23,487 bases of DNA, taken from positions 3,709 to 27,195 of the forward strand of contig UZAN01041158.1 of assembly GCA_900618425.1 (NCBI GenBank), in the 5' to 3' direction. The translations under genes were made by a program, and so were the position numbers. The notes under the pieces were generated by a model. The model had not been told where the DNA came from. It searched no databases and worked only from the letters and a program-made list of their open reading frames with translations. Source of the DNA: Echinostoma caproni. Lineage: Eukaryota; Platyhelminthes; Trematoda; Plagiorchiida; Echinostomatidae. Shown one piece after another: positions 12,401 to 20,253 of this stretch. Positions within the stretch are counted from its first letter, which is position 1, and each line of letters starts with the position of its first letter.

Positions 12401-12761
12401 CTTGTCCGATATGTCCCCTAGACTTCAATGTGCTGTCAGAGGGGCTGATTCAACGTCCTTATCAAAGAATACGAGCTCATCAGTCGATAACAGTGAATCT
12501 GTTTCGAGGAAACACTCTGGCAGTTCCAGTGAACGAATCAAGCTAGACGATGGTATTTATGTCAAGGATGGATCCACGGATTTAAGTGTAGATCAATCAG
12601 ATGAAACTAAGCATCCTTCGAATATAGACGATATCAAAACAGATCCATCATCAACCTCGTCGTCACCGCATTCAGTTCACACAAAATCAGAAAGTTCGCA
12701 TCTCTGTTCAAATGAGACCATCAAGTTGAATCATTATCCTCCGGTACTATGTGACAATTGA
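377..12761 (+). CDS. DUF3504 (domesticated Crypton recombinase) protein, five-exon gene model
   Basis: Join 377-428, 3238-4235, 5396-5488, 9169-9459, 11382-12761: 2814 nt, 937 residues plus TGA. All junctions are GT-AG and phase-consistent. Residues 1-317 are Ser/Thr/Pro/Asn-rich. About 318-629 match the DUF3504 pattern: YYELDQYIQ, then KKDGHEYEPESLKAF, YPHSVLKG, NPQAVLNSLWLINRTQF, QRHRNLVWGQFQL, VELFELYANLRP, EPFYL and WFKTSAAG. Residues 630-937 are an acidic, Ser-rich tail. DUF3504 derives from Crypton tyrosine recombinases and is the C-terminal domain of ZMYM2/3/4 and QRICH1, also present in KCTD1. No MYM zinc finger or BTB domain is visible, so the orthologue is not named. The Arg expected of an active recombinase and the HxxR/Tyr half are not seen, so a nuclear binding or regulatory role is inferred. 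Exons 2-5 are well supported; exon 1 is less certain. Confidence 0.85.
429..3237 (+). other. Intron 1, microsatellite-rich
   Basis: This 2.8-kb interval has no exon I can support. It holds GT-rich stretches (about 505-535, 2025-2040, 2428-2442), a CA tract (2174-2192) and a GA tract near 2486. A single N is at 1284. It ends with a strong polypyrimidine tract and CAG acceptor (3219-3237). Short open frames here are simple-sequence or chance ORFs. Confidence 0.5.
3238..4235 (+). CDS. Exon 2: low-complexity N-terminal arm and start of DUF3504
   Basis: The acceptor TTTCTTTCAG ends at 3237. The frame is closed upstream by TGA at 3213, so splicing is required. The donor is GTGAGT at 4236. The exon encodes residues 18-350. 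The first 300 are rich in Ser, Thr, Pro and Asn, with a Pro/Thr/Ser run near residues 68-82, a Thr tract from an ACA microsatellite (3948-3988), and a hydrophobic patch PPFPFCEGLSMLPSLYASV. An IKPE motif (K about 99) fits the SUMO consensus. The last 33 residues (SDMKVIHRYLVQVK... YYELDQYIQ) begin the conserved domain, ending in the conserved hydrophobic helix of DUF3504. The exon ends in phase 0. Confidence 0.85.
3948..3988 (+). repeat. ACA microsatellite encoding a poly-Thr tract
   Basis: Consecutive ACA codons, interrupted by ACC, lie inside coding exon 2 and give a run of threonines with a few prolines. In-frame triplet repeats like this usually vary in length between individuals without breaking the frame. 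Confidence 0.85.
4236..5395 (+). other. Intron 2
   Basis: This AT-rich 1.16-kb intron runs from GTGAGT to an acceptor ACAACTCAG at 5395. I see no repeats or hidden exons. Another AG at 5410-5411 would shift the frame after exon 2 and drop five domain residues, so 5395 is preferred. Confidence 0.7.
5396..5488 (+). CDS. Exon 3: DUF3504 core (DFVLTAKKKDGHEYEPESL)
   Basis: These 93 nt encode 31 residues (351-381) and are phase 0 at both ends, with a GTGAGT donor at 5489. The peptide reads DFVLTAKKKDGHEYEPESL followed by KAFVHSLERHLK. It matches the most recognisable DUF3504 segment, which in family members resembles (from memory) a hydrophobic helix, then RKKDG, then YEPSTLRG and a helix ending RYL. 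In the ancestral tyrosine recombinase this is the N-terminal core-binding part that grips DNA. The acceptor is chosen because it keeps the frame from exon 2 and restores the helix before KKDG. Confidence 0.9.
5820..5985 (+). repeat. Possible decayed copy of the hammerhead SINE
   Basis: The stretch CTCAGTGCTCTTTG (from 5947) and the preceding CTTTTGAGTGCCAGCAA (from 5911) match the minus-strand copy near 8.65 kb by eye. Sequence before it (GGCAAGGGATTTGG from 5829) loosely matches the tRNA-like body. The ribozyme core itself is destroyed. The match is short outside the 3' part. Confidence 0.35.
8600..8775 (-). repeat. Decayed hammerhead-bearing SINE, minus strand
   Basis: Read on the minus strand it follows the 20.1-kb element through body and ribozyme. 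GGCCGTCGATTGTGT stands against GACCATCGACTGTGT. A B-box-like stretch and CTCACATCGAAG stand against CCCACACCGAAG. TTGACGA (8662-8668) replaces CTGACGA, then comes a CAGTGCTCTTTGTT tail. Stem I is still perfect over seven pairs (GAGCACT at 8670-8676 with AGTGCTC at 8628-8634). Stem II and the GAAA box are broken, so it should not cleave. It lies in intron 3, antisense to the gene. Confidence 0.65.
9169..9459 (+). CDS. Exon 4: DUF3504 middle part with an insertion
   Basis: The acceptor TATTCCAG ends at 9168 and the donor GTATGA starts at 9460; the exon is phase 0 at both ends and covers residues 382-478. HHDYPHSVLKGSAFTGTR plus a helix (AVLNQRLNELRAL) match the family segment around YPxSILKG and its following basic helix. 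A Gly/Ser-rich linker of about 45 residues comes next (413-459, with SGKRAMDDSGLDTGSGHG). The family then resumes at LTTGALIQAGLLGKDNPQ, equivalent to the helix leading to NPQALLNTLW in relatives. The linker looks like an insertion in a surface loop. Base composition in the linker is more GC-rich than in the introns around it, as expected for coding sequence. Confidence 0.88.
9460..11381 (+). other. Intron 4, triplet-repeat rich
   Basis: This 1.9-kb intron carries GGT/GGA repeats (about 10350-10390, 10760-10792) and CAC/GAC/CGA triplets (about 10917-11060). Ns are at 10358 and 10615-10617, probably sequencing trouble in repeats. It ends in a T-rich tract and GGTTTTCAG at 11381. The low-complexity open frame at 10909-11148 is not an exon: the conserved NPQ/AVLNSLW junction needs no insertion. 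Confidence 0.6.
11382..12761 (+). CDS. Exon 5: DUF3504 C-terminal part, Ser-rich tail and stop
   Basis: The last coding exon (459 codons plus TGA at 12759-12761) encodes residues 479-937. AVLNSLWLINRTQFNIGG and QRHRNLVWGQFQL match the family segment that corresponds to the first catalytic box of tyrosine recombinases. There the usual GLRG appears here as NIGG (about residue 495), so the arginine is missing. After a Gly/Ser-rich insertion (about 532-567), PFNCVELFELYANLRP, EPFYL, WFKTSAAG and LLSRIPRLLGL close the domain near 629. No HxxR box or nucleophilic Tyr block follows. The tail (630-937) has a second LFPFMFN...YMLPSSAYANL patch, SP and TP sites, and IKLD and IKTD (K about 865 and 897), both SUMO-consensus motifs. 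Confidence 0.9.
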   Translation, partial: AVLNSLWLINRTQFNIGGTQRHRNLVWGQFQLITDDHGVKSIKFTPLFESAEVRYCRGHGGGKNTATDFSGRSVSGMQTLTGSNLSKRQPLPFNCVELFELYANLRPVEARGVSEPFYLCPESAWEQSGSWFKTSAAGSQLLSRIPRLLGLKPSREPPVQLDASSIETRDMSGANLTRDPALTNGDRNTSFGHTPVPVPKHFFDQSFPAAPIGSGLPSIHPSLGPNLFNLFPFMFNCPTDTNGSTVAQNPYMLPSSAYANLLANNPLLSYSARFDQDAEKNISLLPVSRASEADDLSRTGELDLCRPKLSPRHSVLRSPLSHPVPSSDGTPSPTDAENLSLSDMSPRLQCAVRGADSTSLSKNTSSSVDNSESVSRKHSGSSSERIKLDDGIYVKDGSTDLSVDQSDETKHPSNIDDIKTDPSSTSSSPHSVHTKSESSHLCSNETIKLNHYPPVLCDN

Positions 12762-13583
12762 CCTCACCAACAAAAACGATGAATGAGAATTGTACACAGA
12801 TATTATTATCATTGCGAGAGCCTAGACTAGCGGTCCGTTCTGATTTTCTTTTGACTGGAGTATACCACTGAGTCGTCCCAGTTCAATGACTATTTCCTTG
12901 CTGCTCTGCAGCTGCTATAGTTTGTATCAACTCTGACTTGGCTGTCAGTTATAAATTAGCGACAGGAAATATAATGATAACTGCCTATCCGCTACGTACT
13001 TTGAGAACGCACAAGGGTTGAATGACTTCCACCTCCTTCCCGGGAAAAATTCTCATCTTACACACTCACACATCCACATTTCTAATCCAACCTACTAACT
13101 TTCATCCCAGCCTCGACCTATCCCCCGGTCCCGAACATCTGTTATGTATGTATCTTTTGTTTTCTTTTCTGTTATGAAGGAACCATGGGTAAACAGCCAG
13201 AAATGGTACATCTTGTGTATAATATAACACTGCATCTGTGGGCATTGGCAATCGCGATTTTTCAAATATCCATCATTAAAACCCTGCCGCATCCCAAATT
13301 CATTTTGTTCCGAATATGATCACCAGTAACAAGTACAACATGTGCTTTTCTCACATATTGTCCCATTCCACCAACAAATTCCTTCGTCAACAATCAGCCT
13401 CTTTTTATCCAGTATATTTCTCCTCCTATCCCAGCCACCCGCTCACGACCACACGCACTTTAGCCAAACTGGGCTTCAAATTATACTCATCCGTTCCCTA
13501 AGACCCATCCATGTACTTCGTTTGCATTCAGATCGCTCAGGGCAGTGCAAATTCCGAACAGAAATGCACTGATACATGTGAAC

Positions 13584-13665
13584 ACACGCACATAAATACA
13601 TATATACATACACACACATATACATACAGACAGACAGACAGACATACAGACATACAAAGTAACAT
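13584..13665 (+). repeat. CA/TACA/GACA microsatellite
   Basis: Tracts of CACA, TACA and a GACA run (13628-13643) lie in tandem. The overlapping open frames on both strands (THTYTYRQTDRHTD and VCLYVCLSVC-like peptides) are translations of this repeat, not genes. Confidence 0.9.
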
Positions 13666-13728
13666 ATGCAAACGCACAAATACATATGAATACGTACAGA
13701 AAGTTGCACACAAATTCATTAGACATAC

Positions 13729-13734
13729 AATAAA
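13729..13734 (+). terminator. Candidate polyadenylation signal AATAAA
   Basis: AATAAA is followed within 15-30 nt by a T/GT-rich stretch (TTTTGTGT, then TATTTTGTTTTTG). This is the usual arrangement for cleavage and polyadenylation, and it is the first perfect AATAAA I see after the stop codon. Confidence 0.5.
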
Positions 13735-13760
13735 CTTTTGTGTAAAAATATTTTGTTTTT

Positions 13761-16700
13761 GTTATTATTGCGATTGTGTAATTCGTTCTTCCCTGTCTGA
13801 GATTTCGTTCAGTGCGATTACAGAACAACTAATCAATTTTCTCAGTTTTGCTAATCAGATTCTACTACGGTTCTGAATAGCTTATTCTGTAGATAATGAA
13901 CCACCACGAAATCGGTGTACGCTCTGTACGTCCTAATGGTAATGCAGCAGAAACTGAGGGGGGGGGGAGCTTAGAATTGATAACAGCCAGAAATATACCA
14001 ATATATAGTCAAGATTGCCATTTCAGCTCAAGGTACTTTTTAATGCAAGCCTATTTCTGCTCATAAAACCTATGTTTTCAAATGGGCATTTCGATTTCAG
14101 ATGGACTGATTAAAGGATGTGATATCCGCTTTTGACTTGATTAGTCCAGTGGTATTTACAACTGCGTTCTGTTTGTCAGACCCAGAATTCGATTTAGACA
14201 TAGTACTTGCAGTCCGCAATTGTGATGATACCTAATCAATCTTAGTGGTAGAATAAATTCTGATTCATCAGTATCCGTGCCCTTGCATTCAAGGTTGTTC
14301 GTTTGGTAGTTAAACACTGATAATTTATCCTTTAGGTCTGCAGTGCAATGTCCGAACGTTTCATTTATAAGGTGGTGATATGGCCAACAGAGCTTCAATG
14401 GCATTCAGTCAAAATCCAATTGAGTTTGCTAAACCTGACGCCCTGAAAGCGTTCCGGATTAAACTTCTGTTGCTATGGGTTTGGTGGCTTCATGCGGCGG
14501 GTCAGATTATACAATAGGAGCAGTAATGCTAGTTGTCGAGGGTCTATTCGATTTAATGTGGGTCAAATAATTAACCAGTTTCATTAGCTTGATTTGTAAC
14601 AATGCTAAGCTGGTTCTGGAAACCATAAATGCCTTTGGTAGATTAATAAATCGTTCGTGTAGTCGTGTTCAAATCGACCTCTGGTTTACCATTTCGATTT
14701 GTCAACAACATCAAAAACTGATCTTGTACGGGAAATTTGGCTAAAATTATCTACTTTGCGATTGACAAAACTGGTAATTCGCGGTTTTCTGCAGTCTCCC
14801 TATTTGGTCAGCAAGTCAACGGTGGTTTCGTTTTGGTTGAAGGCTTGTTTAATCTCAAAAATAAATACAAGACAACGATTTAGGGAAGGGAGGGGGTTAT
14901 AACGGATAAATAAACAATAAAGTCCAAGATATTCGTTCACCAATGGGAAAAGTTTGAACATCTTTCTGTCGTTATNAGAGGGAATGGATATTTCTGCATA
15001 GGACACAACTATACCAGAACTTTCACTCTGCTTAGATGCAACAGCTTCGGAAGTTTTACCCTCCGTCGCATTTTTGATAAAGCAAATTGGGTACACTAAC
15101 CTAAAGAGAATCTGGCATCCATGTTTTTTTTTAATTAGATGCCTCACGTACATCGAGATGGATTGCTCAGATGACGTGAAGAGGTATTCGATGCCACATT
15201 ATGTGTAATCCGGTGGGACAAGGTGTTTATACCAAATTTTTCTATCGTTCTCACATATGCAGTCATCCAGACTAGGGGAAGCTTACTTGCCAAACCGAAA
15301 AGTAAATTGGTGGAAACAGGATACAGACCATCGGTGAAGTGCGAAAGGCAGTCCTTTTGGTGACCGAGTGTTTTAATGTCCCAATACTTAAAGCAGTTTC
15401 AGAAATAATGCAATGTCATGATAAACCGACCGTATTTGTTGATCGTTTACTTTTGGGTGTACAAGGCTGGGCTGTATCATCAGCCAGTTCAATACAACAT
15501 TTTTAGCATAGTGACCTTCGTGATTCATTATTACAAGCCCCAGGTTTATCAACAATTCGCTAAGTAACAGATCTTTGTATTTTTTTATTTCAGCGAGTAA
15601 TGAACACTCGGTACTTTTGGCTCTCTGTCTAGCATGATGAATAAATGCGGTTTCAGAGAGGAATAAAAGATCAAGGAGAATGGGCTTCAAACTTGAATAG
15701 CAGAGCGGTTGTATTAGGGAAAACTGTTCAGCACAATACTGAAAAAAAAACAATAAGATGGAACGAAATCTATAAATTGGAACAGCCGCAGCAATTAACG
15801 AAAGAAGCCAATAAGACAAAGTCCAATCTTTTCAAATTTCATGGTCACCACTACATGGTTTGTGAAAACTCTAGTGAATGCAGGCATTCCCAACTGAAAT
15901 CCGTAGTTACTCAAGATTAGTCTGGCGCATTCGACTAGTAAACGTATAGGGAACAAGATCGGCTTAACACCAGAAAAAGATGAAAATTTAATGATTTTAT
16001 GTTGTTATAAACAATGATTGCAATAAACAAAGATGTGCACAACGGGTAGCAACAAATATTAAATGGGATCAAATGGTTTTGCAAGAGAAGATAACGGTTA
16101 GAGTACGACTACAGTAGTATCATCCTCTCTTTCAACAACTACGCAGAAAACAAGCTTCTTCCTTACAGGTCATAAATCACTCCATGTTATTTTCTTCAAG
16201 GTAAATTAGTAACTACGTGAAAACGCTCCTTTGGTAGATTTGGCGGCATTCTTTATGGAAATAAATGAAAAAACATCCACGGAAAACCTAAGAAAGTGAT
16301 TCCTGTATACTAAATCGCAAATTCAAATAAAATTACCGGAATATAGATCTGATTAGAAGTTATTAATGAAAGCCACTATATGGTAGCAGATGGAAATACA
16401 GATCTGAGGACCGCTTTACATACAAAGAAAACACACACGAGGAGTGTAACTAAGCTCTCGTTTCCCAATCAAATTCTGTGAATAACTGTCATAATAAAAT
16501 TAACACGTTGAAACTCAATTCGCTTAAGAAATAAGTTAAAAGCTAGATTAGTTCCAAAGATTTTACATTGTCGAACGTTCTCCAAAGTGTATCCCAAACC
16601 GAAGTGACATCTAATTATTGAAAAATGTTGAGTACTCAAGCTCTTTTTATCGCTCGACCGGTTAGGCGAAAACAATACTCTAAGATAGTTCCCATTCATT

Positions 16701-17379
16701 GCAAAATAATATTTATTGCCTATTTTTCACACCAGTAACTGTTCATAAAACCAAGCCACTGTACGCTTGCACTCTACGTTTGTTCTTCCAAAAAATCAGT
16801 TGGTGTGCAGCGAACAACAGACTGGTGATTGAAATCGAAAGCTTGTCTTAGGTGAGGTTAAATAATCCAATTCTATTCCCGATAATCCATTTTCTCACAA
16901 TTTATTTTGTACAAATTTACCTCTCTGTGTGCATGCCGGGTAAAACACAAAAACATTATCGAAATTAGTTGGTTCATCTTGGATTGACGTGATGTAACTT
17001 GTGCAGGGACGTGACTTGGGGTGATACATGGTGTAGGTAGAGCGACTGGGTTAGGATTCTAGGATAACGATTACGGCTTAGTGTAGTGAACGCTTTAAGT
17101 ACGTACTTTGGCAAAATGGCGCAATACAATTCGCAATCAGCTGCAAGTTGATCACTTGGAGAATGCAGAAACTGTGATTTCTTTTGTATACTACTGAATT
17201 ATTAGGCAGTGGTGGCGACAAATCACTGCTGAGTCGTTTTTTTCACTAGATAAACAGAATGTTGAATTCTGTTGAACTCTGTGAGACTGGAAAAACTGAG
17301 ATGCACGTTTGTGTCCAGCTATGTCATTTAAACAGTCTTTAAAACTTTATCAACCTTTTGTTCCCATCTATTTGCTGAA
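13761..17379. other. Intergenic stretch without recognisable genes
   Basis: AT-rich sequence with a ten-G run (13958-13967) and an N at 14976. Open frames of up to 143 codons (for example 15388-15819, minus) have no recognisable motif, are AT-driven and lack a plausible gene structure. No tRNA, rRNA or clear transposon relic is visible. Confidence 0.5.
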
Positions 17380-17442
17380 ATGGACTCCAGTTCGACGACT
17401 AGCACCTCCGTTTCGATAGAGCCAACAGCGGTTCGACAACCT
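17380..17442 (+). CDS. Candidate second gene, exon 1 (start)
   Basis: ATGG in a good context (GAAATGG), with an in-frame TAA upstream at 17329, opens 21 codons rich in Ser/Thr (MDSSSTTSTSVSIEPTAVRQP). The frame ends in phase 0 exactly at a GTGAGA donor. A 59-nt intron follows, then a phase-compatible exon at 17502. Very short introns between the first exons of a gene are common in flukes. No family is recognised. Chance cannot be excluded for one such exon, but three consecutive exons agree in phase. Confidence 0.4.
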
Positions 17443-17501
17443 GTGAGAGGTTCTACATTTTTTACCCAATGATAACACAACAGTTATTTAATACTGTTCA
17501 G

Positions 17502-17533
17502 ATAATCTCCGAGCCTCATGCACTCGTGTACTG
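17502..17533 (+). CDS. Candidate second gene, 32-nt exon 2
   Basis: The acceptor TTTAATACTGTTCAG ends at 17501 and a consensus donor GTGAGT begins at 17534. The 32 nt read IISEPHALVY plus two bases (TG). The next exon supplies one G to make TGG (Trp). This is an unusually small exon, and its support is the splice sites and phase alone. Confidence 0.38.
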
Positions 17534-18295
17534 GTGAGTGCCACATGATATCTGGTTTAAGCTGCACCCACAAATCTCCCAAAACAGATGCGCACTAAGT
17601 GAATTATGCATCCCACGTTGTCATCCCAATCGACTCTGGTAATGAATTATGAGAGCACAATATACGGAATATACCACAATGACTAATGATACACAAGAGT
17701 TTAATGCCAATATGACGACTATTACTTCTACGGCAGATGTGAGCCGATTAAAGTTGCCGTAAATTCTAATTTTATTAAAATTTTGGTATTCTGAATGGGT
17801 GAATTTGTCAGTTGTTTCGGTTTGTACCACCCATTCTGGTCAATATAGATTATTTCTCAGGATTAAACCAAAAAAGATGATTGAAAATCAAATGTGGCAC
17901 AAAACAGACGCTCAGTATTTCATGATAGAATAGTTAATTCGAGCTCCTGTCGCATAAACTCGGTGGTTAGGTTGATAGTGAACAGATCTCGATATCTGAA
18001 GTGTGGAATGTTTCTGAACGATATTCACACTATTTTGTTCATGGAACTGTAAAAGACAATTGGTATACTTTTGGAAAGGTATGTTTTTGAGATGAGCTAG
18101 GCGTTGAGGTTTAGAAGTGAATCTCGGTGTTAACTCAAGCTAGACCAAAGACCATTTCAGCTTTGAAAATCCACAGCGATCCAAATTAATTTCTCTATGC
18201 CTGTTCCCAGTTTACTTTATTAATCGTCTATTTGTTGATCGTTGGGGAAGAATAATTACCGATGGACTGAGCTGTATTCGATTTCAACGGCTCAC

Positions 18296-18395
18296 ATAGC
18301 TACGATTTGAATTGAGGACAGTTTTTGCTTGATCGAGACTCTAAATTCTATGCTCAGTTTTGCGAACAACTAACCCTCTGCCTCGGCCACATAAA
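18296..18395 (-). repeat. tRNA-like (SINE head) remnant
   Basis: On the minus strand GTGGCCGAGG (18381-18390) resembles the 5' part and A box of a Leu/Ser-type tRNA. GAGTCTCGATC about 45 nt downstream (18331-18341) resembles a B box. No cloverleaf can be drawn, so a decayed Pol III-derived SINE is more likely than a tRNA gene. Confidence 0.3.
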
Positions 18396-18953
18396 AATCT
18401 AGGTTTATTTCACTGTGAAAAGTCTGTGACTGAGTATCTGAGCTCAACTATCAAATACCCACAGAGGTAAATGAAACAGAAATGTATGAAGATTTCGGAA
18501 TAGCTTCCAAGTAGATTATTTTCTTTGGTACAAAAGAGGGATGAAATTTAATGGCTATCTAATAACATGATGTTTTGGCTTTGGTGAGGTCACTATTAGG
18601 AACGATTGATTACTGCTATTTCAATTTCAGCCTAAGCTGCACAACGTAAATCCAAGTTGCTGGCTGTTTTTGAGCTCTAAGTTGAAGTGTTCTTTGCTTC
18701 CAGACAATAGGCTTCATTTTTGATGTGCTTTGTCCCGGATGGGCACTATAGAGTAACTAATTTATTTGAGTCTGTAAAATTAAAGAATAATAATAAAACT
18801 GTATCCGAATGCGTTTGAAAACCCATCTCTTATTACAATTAACATCTAGTCACTTCGTAGGTTTTCTAGTGACGACAGATACATGTGATATCGAGTTAGA
18901 TAAACCGTAAACAGTAACAGAATTAAACCATATCGATCAAATTTTTCTTTGAG

Positions 18954-19032
18954 GTCGAAGTTCTATGCGGTGTTCGTTTCCGAGTTGGGAACATTGGACA
19001 AATCATTCGATCGACTTTGGGAAGATTTCAAT
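18954..19032 (+). CDS. Candidate second gene, exon 3
   Basis: The acceptor AAATTTTTCTTTGAG ends at 18953 and the donor GTAAGA begins at 19033. After one base completing the split codon the exon encodes SKFYAVFVSELGTLDKSFDR followed by LWEDFN, ending in phase 0. The peptide has the composition of a real amphipathic helical segment and no low complexity. I do not recognise the family. The intron before it would be 1420 nt. The next exon is uncertain: 20902 has a matching phase, or it lies beyond the window. Confidence 0.42.
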
Positions 19033-19906
19033 GTAAGAAGCTTTGATCCATGAACATTTGGCTACTGATGTGTTTGTGAGTAGTCAGTCGTACTCAACCG
19101 CATTTTTCGTGTATACGTGGTCATTTGGGACAAGTGATAGATGGATTTCTACGATACGCTTTGACCACAGCCCCATTTATCTGCTATTTTTTGGGAAGGC
19201 GTATATTCGAGCTCATATAATTTGATGTGCTTAGGCCTTTTCCCGACAATGAATTAAACACTCAAACGGTTTTGCCATTTAACTCGGCAAACTTGATACT
19301 ATCTCAGGTAATATTTTTTGTCTTTCCTTCATAGACTTGCGGTTACGCTCAACGGGAAAATATGACCGGAAAACCAAAATGAAAACCAAAAGTGACAATA
19401 AGAGAATAAAGGTTTCAAATGCCAATGTTTTTTGGAAGTTATCACATAACTTAGTCCCGGTCGGTAAGCAATAGTGCCAAACCAAGAACAATATGTGCGT
19501 AGATTTACACGAATGTCAAGAAGATAACCTCATTCAGTGTATGTATAAGAGTGTCACCCCGAAAGAATAGCATGTAAGGAAAGACTTTGGTCAGAAAAGC
19601 TTCATGAACAAAGGTACTGCAAGATCTGCTGAGTCACAGAAAGACTAAGCTAAATAACACTAAGGAATTACTGAAGCGCAGTTTATGATAGCCAAACCAC
19701 GTTGGATTACGTTGAAATTTTTAAGCAGACCCGAGTATGCTAGAAAATAACCATACATAATAGTTAGAAAAACACGATATTCCCGTTTTAACTCCGCGGA
19801 ATGGCTTCAACTTTTGAATGCGAAATGATGAACGATCAAGTTCCCCACGGTGTTTTAACGTGTTCAGAAGATTTGAAAAGGATTAAGGTGAGTCCAATAT
19901 TTTAGA

Positions 19907-20236
19907 GTAGCAAGCTTGGATTAACCTATTCATTTGTTAAGAAGCACCAGACCCTCTTGATTTTCTTGGGTGTGGGTTTGGGAGATCGTTACTTCCCCAC
20001 AATTTCATGCTCAATCAATTTCAGAGTAGCAAGGTTGATTGAGCCATTGGCACAAGGTGATGACCATCGACTGTGTATCTCGGGGGTAAGGGTTTGAAGT
20101 CCCACACCGAAGTATCGCGGCTCGAGTCCTGTCAGAGACGTAAAACGTACGCACTGCTGACGAGTCCCAAACAGGACGAAACAGCTGTCCAGTGTTCTTT
20201 GTTCGTTATCACAACCATTTCTGTCGCATGTAAGTA
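19907..20236 (+). mobile_element. SINE-like insertion carrying a hammerhead ribozyme
   Basis: A 330-bp interval is flanked by near-identical 16/17-nt direct repeats (AGTCCAATATTTTAGA at 19891-19906; the same with one extra G at 20237-20253), which look like target-site duplications. Inside are a degenerate A box (TGGCACAAGGT, near 20048), a degenerate B box (GGTTTGAAGTCCC, near 20091) and a hammerhead motif at 20152-20194. Schistosome Smalpha elements, tRNA-like and SINE-sized with a hammerhead, are the established parallel. An AGTAGCAAG direct repeat inside (from 19907 and 20027) suggests a composite left part. Confidence 0.6.
20152..20194 (+). ncRNA. Type I hammerhead ribozyme
   Basis: All parts of a hammerhead are present in order. 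Stem I 5' strand CACTG (20152-20156). Core CTGACGA (20157-20163). Stem II GTCC/GGAC (20164-20167, 20174-20177) with a six-base loop. GAAA (20178-20181). Stem III ACAG/CTGT with no loop (20181-20188). Then C (20189) as the cleavage-site base, followed by the stem I 3' strand CAGTG (20190-20194). Predicted cleavage is after 20189. Stem III is a loopless palindrome, which for short-stem-III hammerheads usually means activity as a dimer or in tandem transcripts. The core is nearly that of the schistosome Smalpha ribozyme, from memory. Confidence 0.85.
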
Positions 20237-20253
20237 AGTCCAATATGTTTAGA

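Larger units (their letters stand above)
12762..13760 (+). other. Predicted 3' UTR of the DUF3504 gene
   Basis: From the stop codon to just past the AATAAA at 13729 there is no coding signal. The interval contains T-rich stretches and, near its end, a CATA/GACA microsatellite (13584-13665). Its extent is inferred only from the polyadenylation signal. Confidence 0.45.

Noticed and set aside
13476..13876. Overlapping frames on both strands rich in Cys/Val/Tyr or Thr/His
   Set aside because: Translations of the CATA/GACA microsatellite.
15388..15819. 143-codon minus-strand frame
   Set aside because: No recognisable motif, AT-rich, no splice context or neighbouring coding signal; probably chance or an unidentifiable relic.
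17030..17090. GGGTTAGGATT-like sequence as an interstitial telomere repeat
   Set aside because: Only about one unit is present, with no tandem array.
19801..19887. 29-codon ATG frame ending at a GTGAGT donor
   Set aside because: It looks exon-like, but an in-frame TAA lies just upstream and no acceptor gives the phase needed to follow the exon ending at 19032; possibly a separate start exon, unsupported.
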